NCBI GenBank assembly: GCA_945865565.1
Contig: CAMBEK010000002.1
Coordinates: forward strand, 239,644-303,643
Direction of reading: 5' to 3'
From: Pseudobacteriovorax antillogorgiicola
Lineage (GTDB): Bacteria > Bdellovibrionota_B > Oligoflexia > Oligoflexales > RGVZ01
Length of the DNA stretch: 64,000 nt
The notes under the pieces are model-generated. The model was given only the letters and a program-made list of their open reading frames with translations, was not told where the DNA came from and did not search any database. Shown piece after piece: positions 39,118 through 48,221 of the stretch. Position numbers and translations under genes: made by a program. How positions within the stretch are numbered: the stretch's first letter is position 1; every line of letters starts with the position of its first letter.

Positions 39118-41007
39118 CTAGGGAATTTGCCTCGGGCCTCCGGAGATGGACGGGCCTAATTTTGCCAAGACATCTGTGCAAATATTAAGCGACGGCAAGT
39201 CTCCCGTTGCCTGAGAAGTTGATGCGAGGGCCGCCCAAGTCCGGCGCCACCCGTCCAGAGAGAACGATTCCCATGCTGTACGGCAGCATCCGGTGCCGGC
39301 AAGGGCGTTGAGTATTGGTTGGACTAATATTTCGTTTTGTTTGACCAATTCCCTGTGTGGGGGAAAGTCGGTGGCCCCTTTGGTGGTGAGGCGGATGAAG
39401 CTTCCGGTTGGGTAGCTGTCAGCGGCGAGGCGATCGAGGCCTGGAAAGGATCCGGTGCTAAGGAAGATTGCATCCTTGGCTTTTGCCTGATTGATGATCT
39501 CGGACAATCCAACGAAAGATTCCTCGACCGTCACCGCTTCGGCCAAAGTTTCCATGGTTGCCTTTGGTATTTCGACTCCCGATTTAACCAGGTCCAAGAG
39601 AGTTTGACGCCGGTACCAGAGGCTCGGCCAGAGCCCAGACTGGATAATCACCGGGCGAGGGGTCATTCCCGCCGTTTTATAAGCAAACCCGAAGAAGTCT
39701 AGATCCGAATTGGTCACGATCCATGGCGCCCGGCCTGTCGGGCCATCCGCTATTGCGTTTGTTGCGGCAATGGAAGCCTCAAGATGGGTATTCGAAATGG
39801 TTTCAAGCCCGCGATTGCTCGACGGCAGTTGTATCGTTGCATGGAGGCCAAGGATGGCAATCAGCGCCGCGCCTGCCCCTTTGCGCCAGCGAGGATGAAT
39901 CTGATTTTGAAGTGCGACCAGGCCACTGCCAATGAGTGGAGCCAGCAAGAGCAGTGGCAGGGCGCCGAACCTGGCCATGATTTCAGGGCCATCTCCGGTG
40001 GGTTCCATGCGAAACAGGATCGGCATGGCAATTCCCGTGGTGGCGAATCCTGTAAGGCAGAGGCCGTCGAACCGGTGCTTTTTTGTTGCAGCAACGAAGG
40101 TGCCGAACGCAGCAGACAACAGCCAAAACCATGACAGGCCTTTGGTATAAACCTGAGCCATGAATGCAGGCCCGTCGAACCAGGTGCCCAGTGAATTTGT
40201 CTTGAGGCTTAACGTGCCGTAACTGCGGCGTAAAACGTGATTCTCAAGGGCCGGCATGAAGTCGCTCCAGTCGCCCCAGATAAATCCCGGACTGGCCTGC
40301 CGTTCGACGGCAAACCAAAGCATCGGAAGTAGCCCTGCGATAAATCCGCCCGCCGCACCCCGGAGCATTGGTCGCATTTGCCCGCGTGTGAAAAGAGGCA
40401 GGGCCAAAGGTGCAGCGAACGCCAAAGAATGGTGATTGCAGAAGGCGAGTCCGAAGATCAGCCCGGTCAAGGTGGCATGAATTTCCCTTGGTGGAGCTGG
40501 CGAGGACAACACCCTGGCCGCGAGGAAGATCAGGCCAGCAGCCATCAGATCATTCAGGGCAAATGGTTCCAGGCCAGTGCTGGCGCGCCAGACGGGTGCC
40601 GCCACCATGACCGCCATGGTTGCGGCGGCGGCCAGCCAAGGGGATGCCACGGTGGGGTGTTCTGGTGCCCACGGGCGATTCTGCCAGGTCGAGATCCCCG
40701 ACCAGATCAGCCAGGCCGTTGCCATGGAAAGGGTCACAGAAAGGATCGCCAGAACCTCTGGTGAAGTGACCTCGTTCCCTGATGCAAACCGCCCTGCAAA
40801 TAACTCATGCCAACCGCGCAGCATGGCGCTGTAAAGCGGGTAACCCGGTGGATGGGCGATTCCACCCCGGGCTGCAATCAGGGCAAATTCGGCGCCGTCC
40901 ATATCGGTGACGGTACGCGGCAGGACCAAAAGGCCGGCCAGTCCCGTTGCGACAACAACGGCCAGTCCGGCCAGATGTTTTTCATGTGAAAGGGTGTTCG
41001 ACTTCAT
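39118..41007 (-). CDS. DUF2723 family multispanning membrane protein
   Basis: A 629-residue inner-membrane protein with roughly ten hydrophobic segments. The N-terminal DMDGAEFALIAARGGIAHPPGYPLY is characteristic of DUF2723, a family related to GT-C glycosyltransferases; the acidic pair after the first helix would be the catalytic residue region. The substrate is unknown. ATG at 41007 is favoured; a longer open frame would cross the start of aspS and is rejected. It lies 70 bases before nuoCD on the same strand, so co-transcription with complex I genes is possible. Confidence 0.7.
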   Translation of the reverse strand: MKSNTLSHEKHLAGLAVVVATGLAGLLVLPRTVTDMDGAEFALIAARGGIAHPPGYPLYSAMLRGWHELFAGRFASGNEVTSPEVLAILSVTLSMATAWLIWSGISTWQNRPWAPEHPTVASPWLAAAATMAVMVAAPVWRASTGLEPFALNDLMAAGLIFLAARVLSSPAPPREIHATLTGLIFGLAFCNHHSLAFAAPLALPLFTRGQMRPMLRGAAGGFIAGLLPMLWFAVERQASPGFIWGDWSDFMPALENHVLRRSYGTLSLKTNSLGTWFDGPAFMAQVYTKGLSWFWLLSAAFGTFVAATKKHRFDGLCLTGFATTGIAMPILFRMEPTGDGPEIMARFGALPLLLLAPLIGSGLVALQNQIHPRWRKGAGAALIAILGLHATIQLPSSNRGLETISNTHLEASIAATNAIADGPTGRAPWIVTNSDLDFFGFAYKTAGMTPRPVIIQSGLWPSLWYRRQTLLDLVKSGVEIPKATMETLAEAVTVEESFVGLSEIINQAKAKDAIFLSTGSFPGLDRLAADSYPTGSFIRLTTKGATDFPPHRELVKQNEILVQPILNALAGTGCCRTAWESFSLDGWRRTWAALASTSQATGDLPSLNICTDVLAKLGPSISGGPRQIP

Positions 41008-41155
41008 GTCGGTATTTTGTTTTAATCCCCACCGGTTCTTGGAGGCACTTTGTCTCGATGATCCTATTGATCGCTGAGATATCCAAGATCTTACCAAAAA
41101 AACCGCCGCCCATGACATGGAAGCGGTGTATACCCGATTGGCCCCGGAGGCTGAC

Positions 41156-43027
41156 ATGAACTCAACACCCTCAACACCCTCAACGACTTCAACGACTTCA
41201 ACCGGCGCGTCAGCGGGCATCCGAGGGCTCGGTACCGGCGCATTTCGCTGGCAGAGGACTCATAACCTCGGTGAACTGAATGCCAACCACGCTGGCAAAG
41301 AAGTCATCCTCATGGGGTGGGTTCATCGGCGCCGCGATCATGGCCAGCTGATTTTTATCGACCTCCGTGACCGGTTTGGCCTGACCCAGGTTGTCATGGA
41401 TCCCGCGGTTGCGCCTCAGTTGTTGGAGCCGGCCTCGGCGATTCGCAATGAATTTGTGATTGCCGTAAAGGGTCTCGTTCAGAAACGGCCCGACGGCATG
41501 ATCAACAAGGCTCTACCGACAGGTGCGATTGAAATTGCGGTCAATGAACTGCGCATCCTGAATGCGTGCGATGTTCTGCCGTTTCCTGTCAGCGATGATG
41601 GTGAAACCAGTGAAACTCTGCGATTGAAATACCGCTACCTTGATTTGCGCCGCCCGCGCCTCAGGGACAATATTCTCAAGCGTGTTAAGTTTGTGAAGGC
41701 AATGCGCAAGGCACTCGAAAGTCATGCCTTTCTCGACATCGAAACTCCGTTTCTTTACAAGTCAACTCCGGAGGGTGCGCGGGAATTTCTAGTTCCGTCG
41801 CGCGTTCATCCTGCTCATTTTTATGCTTTGCCGCAAAGCCCACAGCTTTTTAAACAGGTGCTGATGGTTTCTGGTTTTGACCGCTACTATCAGGTGGTCA
41901 AGTGTTTCCGTGATGAAGACTTGCGCGCGGACCGTCAGCCGGAGTTCACGCAGGTCGACTGCGAGATGTCGTTCGTTGATGAGGAAGCCATCCTCTCGAC
42001 TTTCGAATCCATCATCCGGCAGGCAGTGACTGAATTTTTTGACGGTCGCGAAATTCCTGCCTTTCCGCGCATGTCTTACGATCACGCGATGGAGCATTAC
42101 GGCGTCGACAAGCCGGACACGCGTTTTGAGTTGAAACTTCACGATGTCTCGCAGCTGGTGGCCTCCTGTGGGTTCAAGGTTTTCGCAGAGGCGATCAGCA
42201 CTGGCGGCATCGTCAATGCGCTGGTGGTCAAGGGTCAGGCCGAGGCCTTCAGTCGCAAAGATATTGACGAAGTGACTGAATTCGTTCGGCAATATGGCGC
42301 CAAAGGCCTGGCATGGGCAAAGAAAGGTGCGGGTACGGGTCTGGCCGGATGGCAGTCTCCGATCGCAAAGTTTCTTTCTGACGAGACGGTGGATGCCATC
42401 GATCGCAAGCTGGGTTTGAACGCAGGCGATCTGATCCTGTTTGGTGCTGGTGGATACGATTTGACCAAGGCTTCCTTGGGGGCGCTGCGTAATCATCTGG
42501 GCGCGCGGCTGAAACTCTACGATCCTGCGCAGCTTAACTTTCTTTGGGTTCAAGAATTTCCACTGCTTGAGAAAGACGCCGGCACCGGTCGTTGGATCGC
42601 CAAGCATCATCCATTCACTTCGCCAAAGCCGGAAGACATCGCAAAGCTTGAGACAGATCCTGGAGCCGTCAAGGCTTCGGCTTACGATCTTGTCCTTAAT
42701 GGCAACGAAGTCGCTGGCGGATCGATTCGCATCCATGACCCTGAGGTCCAGAAAAAGCTGTTCGCAACCATTGGTCTTTCCGACGAAGAGGCGCAGGCCA
42801 AGTTTGGTTTTCTCCTTGAAGCACTGAAGTTCGGGGCTCCGCCTCATGGGGGTATAGCCTTTGGTCTTGACCGGTTGACGATGATCTTGACCGGGTGCGA
42901 TGCGATTCGTGACGTCATTGTATTTCCTAAAACTCAGAAGGGAACCTGTCTGATGACAGGTGCGCCAGGCGAAGTTTCCCTGGATCAGCTTCGTGATTTG
43001 CACATAAGGGTCAACCGTCTTGAATAA
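41156..43027 (+). CDS. aspS: aspartyl-tRNA synthetase
   Basis: A 623-residue class II synthetase of the bacterial type. An OB-fold anticodon domain (EVILMGWVHRRRDHG), class II motif 2 (FRDEDLRADRQPEFTQVD), a GAD insert and motif 3 (GGIAFGLDRLTMIL) are present. It has about 30 extra N-terminal residues, mostly Ser, Thr and Pro, encoded by a tandem repeat at 41162-41203. ATG at 41156 has GGAGG five bases upstream. The next gene starts inside its last codons. Confidence 0.95.
   Translation: MNSTPSTPSTTSTTSTGASAGIRGLGTGAFRWQRTHNLGELNANHAGKEVILMGWVHRRRDHGQLIFIDLRDRFGLTQVVMDPAVAPQLLEPASAIRNEFVIAVKGLVQKRPDGMINKALPTGAIEIAVNELRILNACDVLPFPVSDDGETSETLRLKYRYLDLRRPRLRDNILKRVKFVKAMRKALESHAFLDIETPFLYKSTPEGAREFLVPSRVHPAHFYALPQSPQLFKQVLMVSGFDRYYQVVKCFRDEDLRADRQPEFTQVDCEMSFVDEEAILSTFESIIRQAVTEFFDGREIPAFPRMSYDHAMEHYGVDKPDTRFELKLHDVSQLVASCGFKVFAEAISTGGIVNALVVKGQAEAFSRKDIDEVTEFVRQYGAKGLAWAKKGAGTGLAGWQSPIAKFLSDETVDAIDRKLGLNAGDLILFGAGGYDLTKASLGALRNHLGARLKLYDPAQLNFLWVQEFPLLEKDAGTGRWIAKHHPFTSPKPEDIAKLETDPGAVKASAYDLVLNGNEVAGGSIRIHDPEVQKKLFATIGLSDEEAQAKFGFLLEALKFGAPPHGGIAFGLDRLTMILTGCDAIRDVIVFPKTQKGTCLMTGAPGEVSLDQLRDLHIRVNRLE
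41162..41203 (+). repeat. in-frame 9-base tandem repeat in the aspS leader codons
   Basis: TCAACACCC occurs twice (41162-41179), then TCAACGACT twice (41180-41197), then a partial TCAACC. Units are multiples of three, so slippage would change only the length of a Ser-Thr-Pro N-terminal tail and not the frame. Confidence 0.8.
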
Positions 43028-44078
43028 CCACTCAGATGTAGATGTTCGTTCCTCTGGTATTGAATCCCCTGACTTCAGATCCTTTGACTTCAGATCGTTT
43101 CCGATGGGTCCGTCCCTGCGCGAGTATCTAGGGATTAAGTCTGAATACCGTGGTGACCTGGTCGCCAAGGTTAATGAGGAATCGGCTGTTCGTTTTGGTC
43201 AGGCTTTAATTGGACATGCTGCGGATCATCCGGTCAGGGACGCTGCCACACTTGTAAACCTTCTCGAGGAACTGGTGACGATGGACATGCCTGGCGCTGC
43301 CTTGGCCATGCACGAGGCCCATCCAGATATTTTTCCGACCAGCGATTTTCGGGCGCAATTTCATCTTGGAAATGCGGCAATGCTGGCGGGGAGCCTGGTC
43401 ATTGCGGAGCATGCTTTCACTGAAGCCCAAAAGTTGGTTCCCGCAGAAACAGCCCCTTATGTAAATATGGCCCAGATTTTGATTCACGACCGGCGCTTTG
43501 ATGAGGCGCTGCACTGGATCGATGCTGGTTTGGCGGTTGATGCCAATCATTGCGGCTTGTGGGAAATACTGGCTTGGGTACTGCAACAGCAAGAAATTCC
43601 GGATCACGCCAAGTCTCTTGAGAAAATGGCGCGCGAACGAAATTCATGGGCTGGACTCTCGCTGGCTGCTGATCTTGTCGCTCCGGAAGAGCCGGAACGG
43701 AAGCTGACGTTCTTGGAGGACATATACAACGAGGGTAATCCCTCGGAGGAATTTCTTGTCGAGTACACCGCGGTTCTCGGCCAGTGCGGTCTTTACGACC
43801 GGATCGCGCCGGTGATTTGGCGCGCGAAGGCAGCCATTGCCGGTAAGCCTTTCTCGTGGAAATTGCAGCTTCATCTCGTGCAATCTCAGATCGCCACCGA
43901 ACAGTTGGGCGAAGCCCGGGAGAGCTTGAATGCCCTCCTCAAAATCGAAGGTGTTCCAGCCAGCGTCATCGATACGGTGGTGCCGGCACTGCTGGCGGAA
44001 ATCGAAGAATCCACTTCTTTATCAGCGAACCAATCAAAACCAGTCACAATGGTGGGAGCAAAGAATGAACTCAACTAA
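43020..44078 (+). CDS. TPR-like repeat protein of unknown function
   Basis: A 352-residue protein, mostly helical. A likely TPR stretch is found around residues 120-190 (EHAFTEAQKLVPAETAPYVN, then DEALHWIDAGLAVDANHCGL). No signal peptide, so it is cytoplasmic. The TTG at 43020 overlaps the end of aspS by eight bases and has AAGGG upstream; ATG at 43104 is an alternative. Near the N-terminus a 15-base duplication encodes DFRSF twice. No function can be given. Confidence 0.6.
   Translation: MNNHSDVDVRSSGIESPDFRSFDFRSFPMGPSLREYLGIKSEYRGDLVAKVNEESAVRFGQALIGHAADHPVRDAATLVNLLEELVTMDMPGAALAMHEAHPDIFPTSDFRAQFHLGNAAMLAGSLVIAEHAFTEAQKLVPAETAPYVNMAQILIHDRRFDEALHWIDAGLAVDANHCGLWEILAWVLQQQEIPDHAKSLEKMARERNSWAGLSLAADLVAPEEPERKLTFLEDIYNEGNPSEEFLVEYTAVLGQCGLYDRIAPVIWRAKAAIAGKPFSWKLQLHLVQSQIATEQLGEARESLNALLKIEGVPASVIDTVVPALLAEIEESTSLSANQSKPVTMVGAKNELN
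43070..43099 (+). repeat. 15-base tandem duplication
   Basis: TGACTTCAGATCCTT (43070-43084) is followed directly by TGACTTCAGATCGTT (43085-43099), one base different. It lies in frame within the first 30 codons of the TPR-like gene. Confidence 0.85.
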
Positions 44079-44460
44079 GAAAGCCATCCAAACGAACGCA
44101 GCCCCTGCTGCGATTGGTCCATACTCACAGGCCGTACAGGCTGGTGGATTGCTGTTTGTTTCGGGGCAAATCCCCCTCGACCCTGCCAGCGGCCAGCTGG
44201 TTGGGCAGAATGTTGAGGAGCAAACGGTTCAGGTTCTCAAAAATTTGAGGGCCATTGTAGAAGCGGCTGGTGCCAGCCTTTCTGAAGTTGTGAAAACGAC
44301 TATTTTCCTGAAAAGCATGGATGATTTTGCCAAGGTCAACGAAATCTATGGGACCTTTTTTGAGGCTCCATTTCCAGCTCGTGCAACGGTAGAGGTCAGC
44401 CGTCTGCCCAGAGACGTCAAGGTTGAGATCGAAGCGATTGTAAACCTTGGGGCTCAATGA
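44065..44460 (+). CDS. ridA: RidA family enamine/imine deaminase
   Basis: A 131-residue protein of the YjgF/RidA family, which hydrolyses reactive enamines produced by PLP enzymes. The pieces AAIGPYSQAVQAGGLLFVSG, VVKTTIFLKSMDDF and the end FPARATVEVSRLPRDVKVEI, including the conserved arginine and glutamate, are present. ATG at 44065 overlaps the preceding gene by 14 bases, with GGGAG upstream. Likely trimeric and cytoplasmic. Confidence 0.93.
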   Translation: MNSTKKAIQTNAAPAAIGPYSQAVQAGGLLFVSGQIPLDPASGQLVGQNVEEQTVQVLKNLRAIVEAAGASLSEVVKTTIFLKSMDDFAKVNEIYGTFFEAPFPARATVEVSRLPRDVKVEIEAIVNLGAQ

Positions 44461-44487
44461 TCCGAATTCATAATTGGGGGTTGGCGT

Positions 44488-44535
44488 GGTCATCTTGACC
44501 ATGGTAACCTCAGGGAAAGTCAATAGGTTTATATT
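44488..44535 (+). promoter_or_regulatory. operator-like inverted repeat with a possible -10 box
   Basis: GGTCA (44488-44492) and TGACC (44496-44500) form an inverted repeat with a 3-base spacer, followed by GGTAACC. A TATATT at 44530-44535 lies shortly before the gp19-like gene, but no good -35 is at 17 bases. This is a weak candidate for a regulated promoter. Confidence 0.25.
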
Positions 44536-44553
44536 GCGATCAGGGACCTGAAT

Positions 44554-45042
44554 ATGGGTTTCACTGCAAAAATCCTGGCCAGCTCACTGGCAACCAAGGC
44601 CCGCGCTGCAGCCATGTTCGCAGTTCCGGCTTTATTGGTCTATTTGGCGGCGTCACCAGAACTGCCCGCCGGATTTTCTCGTCAAATTACACGGACCCAT
44701 GTTGAAATCGATGGCACTGACTTTGGCGCCTTTGACGGCGTGGTTGGGGTTGATGAGGAATCGGGCACTTCCCTTAATTCCGGGCAGGTTCGTCGAGTGG
44801 TTCTTCAGAGGGATTTCGTGACGGATCCTTCCCTTTACCTCTGGGCAAAGAACACCATGAAGGAACGCTCTGGACTCAAAGACATCCATCTCGTGATGGA
44901 AAATCGGGACGGCGACGAGGTTTCTCGCTTTGTACTCAGGTCCTGTCAGCCGGTTTCTTGGTCGGTTGAAGCCGCAGCCCTTTCCTCTGGAGGGTTTCAC
45001 GAGCGCATCGAACTTGCCGTCCAGGGAGTTCAGGTTGACTAG
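44554..45042 (+). CDS. phage-tail-tube (T4 gp19-like) domain protein with an N-terminal membrane segment
   Basis: A 162-residue protein. Residues from about 48 onward match the gp19/tail-tube fold seen in phages and contractile injection systems: HVEIDGTDFGAFDGVVGV, VVLQRDFVTDPSLYLWAK, DGDEVSRFVLRSCQPVSWSV and the closing ERIELAVQGV. Unusually, a hydrophobic stretch (AMFAVPALLVYLAAS, 20-34) precedes it. No sheath, baseplate or ATPase gene is nearby. The next gene, a lipoprotein, overlaps by eight bases, so the pair is translated together. AGGGA lies before the ATG. Confidence 0.7.
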   Translation: MGFTAKILASSLATKARAAAMFAVPALLVYLAASPELPAGFSRQITRTHVEIDGTDFGAFDGVVGVDEESGTSLNSGQVRRVVLQRDFVTDPSLYLWAKNTMKERSGLKDIHLVMENRDGDEVSRFVLRSCQPVSWSVEAAALSSGGFHERIELAVQGVQVD

Positions 45043-46612
45043 GCCGCAGGTTCTCCTGTGTGTGACTTTTTTTGTGACGTCCCTGATGGCTGGGGGATGT
45101 CGCAGCACTGCAAAAAAAACATCTGAATTGACCTCTGGTCCGGCTGGAATTGCTGGGCTGGATTCGTCATCCCTGCGCGATTCCGCAGCCCAGTGGTTCA
45201 AGCCCGAACCAACCGTTGATGTTGTGGGCGAAGCCACTGGCAAGCAAGAAGTTACCCGGTTGATGGTCTCCAGTTGCCGCAACCCGGCCGGTGGATCGGC
45301 TTTGTTTCTTTCGCGCTGGGAACTCGATTTGGACACGCCATTTGGAATGCGTCCGGTTCGTTTCATGGTAAGCCGTCTGGGGGTCAAGGTTCTTGTTCGC
45401 GGTTACATTGGCGAAGAATCAACCGAGTTTATCTCCCCGGTCGCGATTCCAGATGAATGGATGTTGGCTGCATGCGCCAAGGCACTAGCCCCGTCCGATG
45501 CCCCAATTGTGGCTTCAAAAGAAGTCGTTGAGGTGATTGGAAAATGGCTGGCCGGATTTGCGCCAGATTGCAACGCGACCTTGCAGCCGGAGTCAGCAGA
45601 AATTTCCGGTTGGCGGTGTCAACCGACGACACCTGATATTTCCAGCACCCTTTTCGGACTCGACAGAACCCGGCAGACCATGATTTCCGGTTGGACCCGT
45701 CAGCCCTACCTTTTGGCCCGTCGTCTTGCGATTGGCATCAACCTTGCCGAGGCCGTTCGTGATTCATTGGCTCAAGATGATCCAAGACCGGCGCTCAAGA
45801 ATGCCTGCTCCGTGATTCGCCGTTCCCTGCGTCCGGAGTTACCGCTTGTTTTGGACGATCCCCGGATCGTGGACACCTTTTGCGGTGGGATGGCCAAGCC
45901 CGAGGCTGCCAGGGCGATGGCGACTGCAGTCGCCTCAAAGATCGCCGCAGAGGTGGAGTCCTTGCGATACATATTCGAAAATACAAGTAAAACGGGTTCG
46001 CTGACCGTAAAAATTCCAACTTCTGATTCTTCGGTTTCCACCTTTCTGGTGACTTTAAAACCCGAGGAAGACGTGGTCATTGGCCTGGCAAAATTCACCC
46101 AAGCCATGCTGATCCAGCGGCAGAACGCCCAATTCGGAGGGCTTCGCCTGAGGGCGTCTGCCGAGGTGGAAGCCCGGCCAGGCTTTGCGTCCGATGTTGC
46201 ACAGGATCCAGGTTCGGTCCTTGGTTATGCGTGCTGGCAGCCCTTTTTCGATTCCAGCCACCAACGCCTCCTGATCGCCCAGGAGCTCGGCCTTGTCGGG
46301 AACCCAAACCAGCCCGCCTGCGTGGGGCGTGAAGGCCCAGGCAGCGGTGGCATTGAGGATGTGACCTGGACGCCCCAGCGGTATGTTGCCGAGAGCATCA
46401 CCAGCGACACCGAGTTTTTGGTAATCAACGGCGAAACTAAAACCCTGCGCCTTCCCGCAGGGACCTACTCTTATACGGTCCAAGTTCTGCAGCAGGTTCC
46501 TTCCTCGATCGAAGATTCCGCGATGCCGGCGGCCCCCATCGCCTCCGGTAAGATAGAATGGCTCTCCGCGAAGCCGCGGCCGGTGATCAAGGAAACGGCG
46601 ACAGCCGGCTGA
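45035..46612 (+). CDS. lipoprotein of unknown function paired with the gp19-like gene
   Basis: A 525-residue lipoprotein, not recognised. Signal peptide with lipobox MAGGC (Cys22), then a Ser/Thr-rich linker and a long globular part with helices around residues 220-330. The C-terminal fragment FLVINGETKTLRLPAGTYSYTV could be a small beta-sandwich. TTG at 45035 is chosen because AGGGAG lies 6 bases before it, and it overlaps the upstream stop. The tight overlap suggests a shared task at the envelope. Confidence 0.6.
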   Translation: MTRPQVLLCVTFFVTSLMAGGCRSTAKKTSELTSGPAGIAGLDSSSLRDSAAQWFKPEPTVDVVGEATGKQEVTRLMVSSCRNPAGGSALFLSRWELDLDTPFGMRPVRFMVSRLGVKVLVRGYIGEESTEFISPVAIPDEWMLAACAKALAPSDAPIVASKEVVEVIGKWLAGFAPDCNATLQPESAEISGWRCQPTTPDISSTLFGLDRTRQTMISGWTRQPYLLARRLAIGINLAEAVRDSLAQDDPRPALKNACSVIRRSLRPELPLVLDDPRIVDTFCGGMAKPEAARAMATAVASKIAAEVESLRYIFENTSKTGSLTVKIPTSDSSVSTFLVTLKPEEDVVIGLAKFTQAMLIQRQNAQFGGLRLRASAEVEARPGFASDVAQDPGSVLGYACWQPFFDSSHQRLLIAQELGLVGNPNQPACVGREGPGSGGIEDVTWTPQRYVAESITSDTEFLVINGETKTLRLPAGTYSYTVQVLQQVPSSIEDSAMPAAPIASGKIEWLSAKPRPVIKETATAG

Positions 46613-46627
46613 TTTTGATCTATAGAT

Positions 46628-46644
46628 CCCGTTATCAGAACGGG
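46628..46644 (+). other. small hairpin over the likely ffh ribosome binding site
   Basis: CCCGTT (46628-46633) pairs with AACGGG (46639-46644) around ATCAG. The GGGG at 46642-46645 lies in and next to the stem and is the best ribosome binding site candidate for ffh, so the stem might limit translation. Confidence 0.4.
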
Positions 46645-46655
46645 GTGTATGAACA

Positions 46656-48221
46656 ATGCTCGATATCCTATCGAATGGTTTCAAGCAGGCGCGGGACACG
46701 CTCAAGGGCGTCTCGACGCTGACGGAAGACAATCTCAACGGTGCCCTCAACGCGGTCCGGCAAAGTTTGCTTGATGCCGACGTTGAATACGGTGTCGCCA
46801 AGTCATTTTTGAAGCGTGTGCAAGATGGGGCCCTTGGGCGCTCCGTTCAAGTCCGCGCCGGCAGCGGCGATTCGCGGATGAAGGTCCGTCCTGGCGACCA
46901 CTTTGTCGACATTTGCCGTCAGGAACTTGAAAGCCTGATGGGCCCAGTCGACATCAGCCTCAATCTGCCTTCCAACCGCCCGGCGACCGTGATGATGATC
47001 GGTCTGCAAGGTAGCGGCAAAACCACGACCACAGGCAAAATTGCGCGGTACCTGCAGAAGGCCGGACGTAAACCGATGCTGGTTGCGGCCGACATTTACC
47101 GTCCTGCTGCCATCGAACAATTGAAAGTCCTGGGCCAGCGCCTTGGCGCTCCTGTTTTTTCACTGCCGGGCGCCGAGCCCGTTGAAATTTGTCGCCAGGC
47201 TTTGGCTGCCGCCACTGACCTTGGAGCTGACGTCGTTATTTTCGACACCGCTGGTCGTTTAACGATCGACGATGGCCTCATGACTGAGTTGGAAAACATC
47301 AAGCGCATGGCGCATCCCGATAACATCTTGCTCGTTTGCGATGCGATGATGGGTCAGGACGCGGTTACCACGGCAAAGGCTTTCGACAGCCGCATTGGCA
47401 TCGACGGTGTGGTCATCACCAAACTGGACGGCGATGCCCGCGGTGGTGCAGCGCTAAGCATCAAAGAAGTTACAGGCAAGCCAATCAAATTCCTCGGTAT
47501 GGGCGAAGACCTCGATCGTCTCGAGGAATTTCGTCCAGAGGGTCTGGCCAGCCGGATCCTTGGCATGGGCGATATTGTCGGTTTGATGAAGGATTTCGAT
47601 CGTGTGTCGGATGGCGACCGCGAAGCCGAAGCCATGAAGATGCTCAAAGGGCAATTCAACTTCCGGGATTTCTACGAGCAGCTTTCCAGCATTCAGAAAA
47701 TGGGATCGTTGAAAGAGGTCATGGCCAAACTGCCGATGCAAGGCATGATCCCGAAGGACGTCAATCTTGATGATCGTGAACTGACCAAGGTCAAAGCGAT
47801 GATCGACTCCATGACGGAAAAAGAGCGAATCGATCCAAATTGTTTTAACGACAGTCGGATCAAGCGTGTCGCCCGTGGTTCTGGGCGTCAGGCGAAAGAG
47901 GTTTCCGACCTGTTAAAGCGTTTTAAGCAGATGCGCCAGATGATGGGCATGTTTGGGCAAGGGATGGGTCTTCTTGGGAAAATCCCAGGTGGCAAGGCCT
48001 TGGGGCAGCTCAACCAATTGCGCAACATGGCCAAACAGGCCGGAATGGGCGGCGGCATTCCAGGTTTTGGTGGCGGCATGCCAGATTTCGGTGCTATGGG
48101 CGGGCTCTTTGGTGGGGGGGGCGCTGAGGCCGAAGCCAAGGTAGCCCGACCGGTTGACCGGGACAAGCTCCGCAAGATGCGCAAGGCTGCAAAAACTGCG
48201 AGAAAGAAAAACCGCAAATGA
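46656..48221 (+). CDS. ffh: signal recognition particle protein Ffh
   Basis: A 521-residue SRP GTPase that targets nascent membrane proteins to FtsY and SecYEG. N domain, G domain with GLQGSGKTTT (116-125), DTAGR and TKLDGDARGG, then the methionine-rich M domain. The C-terminus is longer than usual (E. coli 453), with a Gly/Met-rich linker and a basic tail. 43 bases separate it from the lipoprotein gene; its stop overlaps the miaB start (ATGA). Confidence 0.95.
   Translation: MLDILSNGFKQARDTLKGVSTLTEDNLNGALNAVRQSLLDADVEYGVAKSFLKRVQDGALGRSVQVRAGSGDSRMKVRPGDHFVDICRQELESLMGPVDISLNLPSNRPATVMMIGLQGSGKTTTTGKIARYLQKAGRKPMLVAADIYRPAAIEQLKVLGQRLGAPVFSLPGAEPVEICRQALAAATDLGADVVIFDTAGRLTIDDGLMTELENIKRMAHPDNILLVCDAMMGQDAVTTAKAFDSRIGIDGVVITKLDGDARGGAALSIKEVTGKPIKFLGMGEDLDRLEEFRPEGLASRILGMGDIVGLMKDFDRVSDGDREAEAMKMLKGQFNFRDFYEQLSSIQKMGSLKEVMAKLPMQGMIPKDVNLDDRELTKVKAMIDSMTEKERIDPNCFNDSRIKRVARGSGRQAKEVSDLLKRFKQMRQMMGMFGQGMGLLGKIPGGKALGQLNQLRNMAKQAGMGGGIPGFGGGMPDFGAMGGLFGGGGAEAEAKVARPVDRDKLRKMRKAAKTARKKNRK

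Noticed and set aside
41008-41220. Extended N-terminus of the DUF2723 gene
   Set aside because: It would run antisense through the aspS start and its repeat; ATG at 41007 starts the recognisable family sequence.
44554-46612. Prophage or full contractile injection system
   Set aside because: No sheath, baseplate, spike, tape measure, integrase or capsid gene is present around it; neighbours are housekeeping genes.
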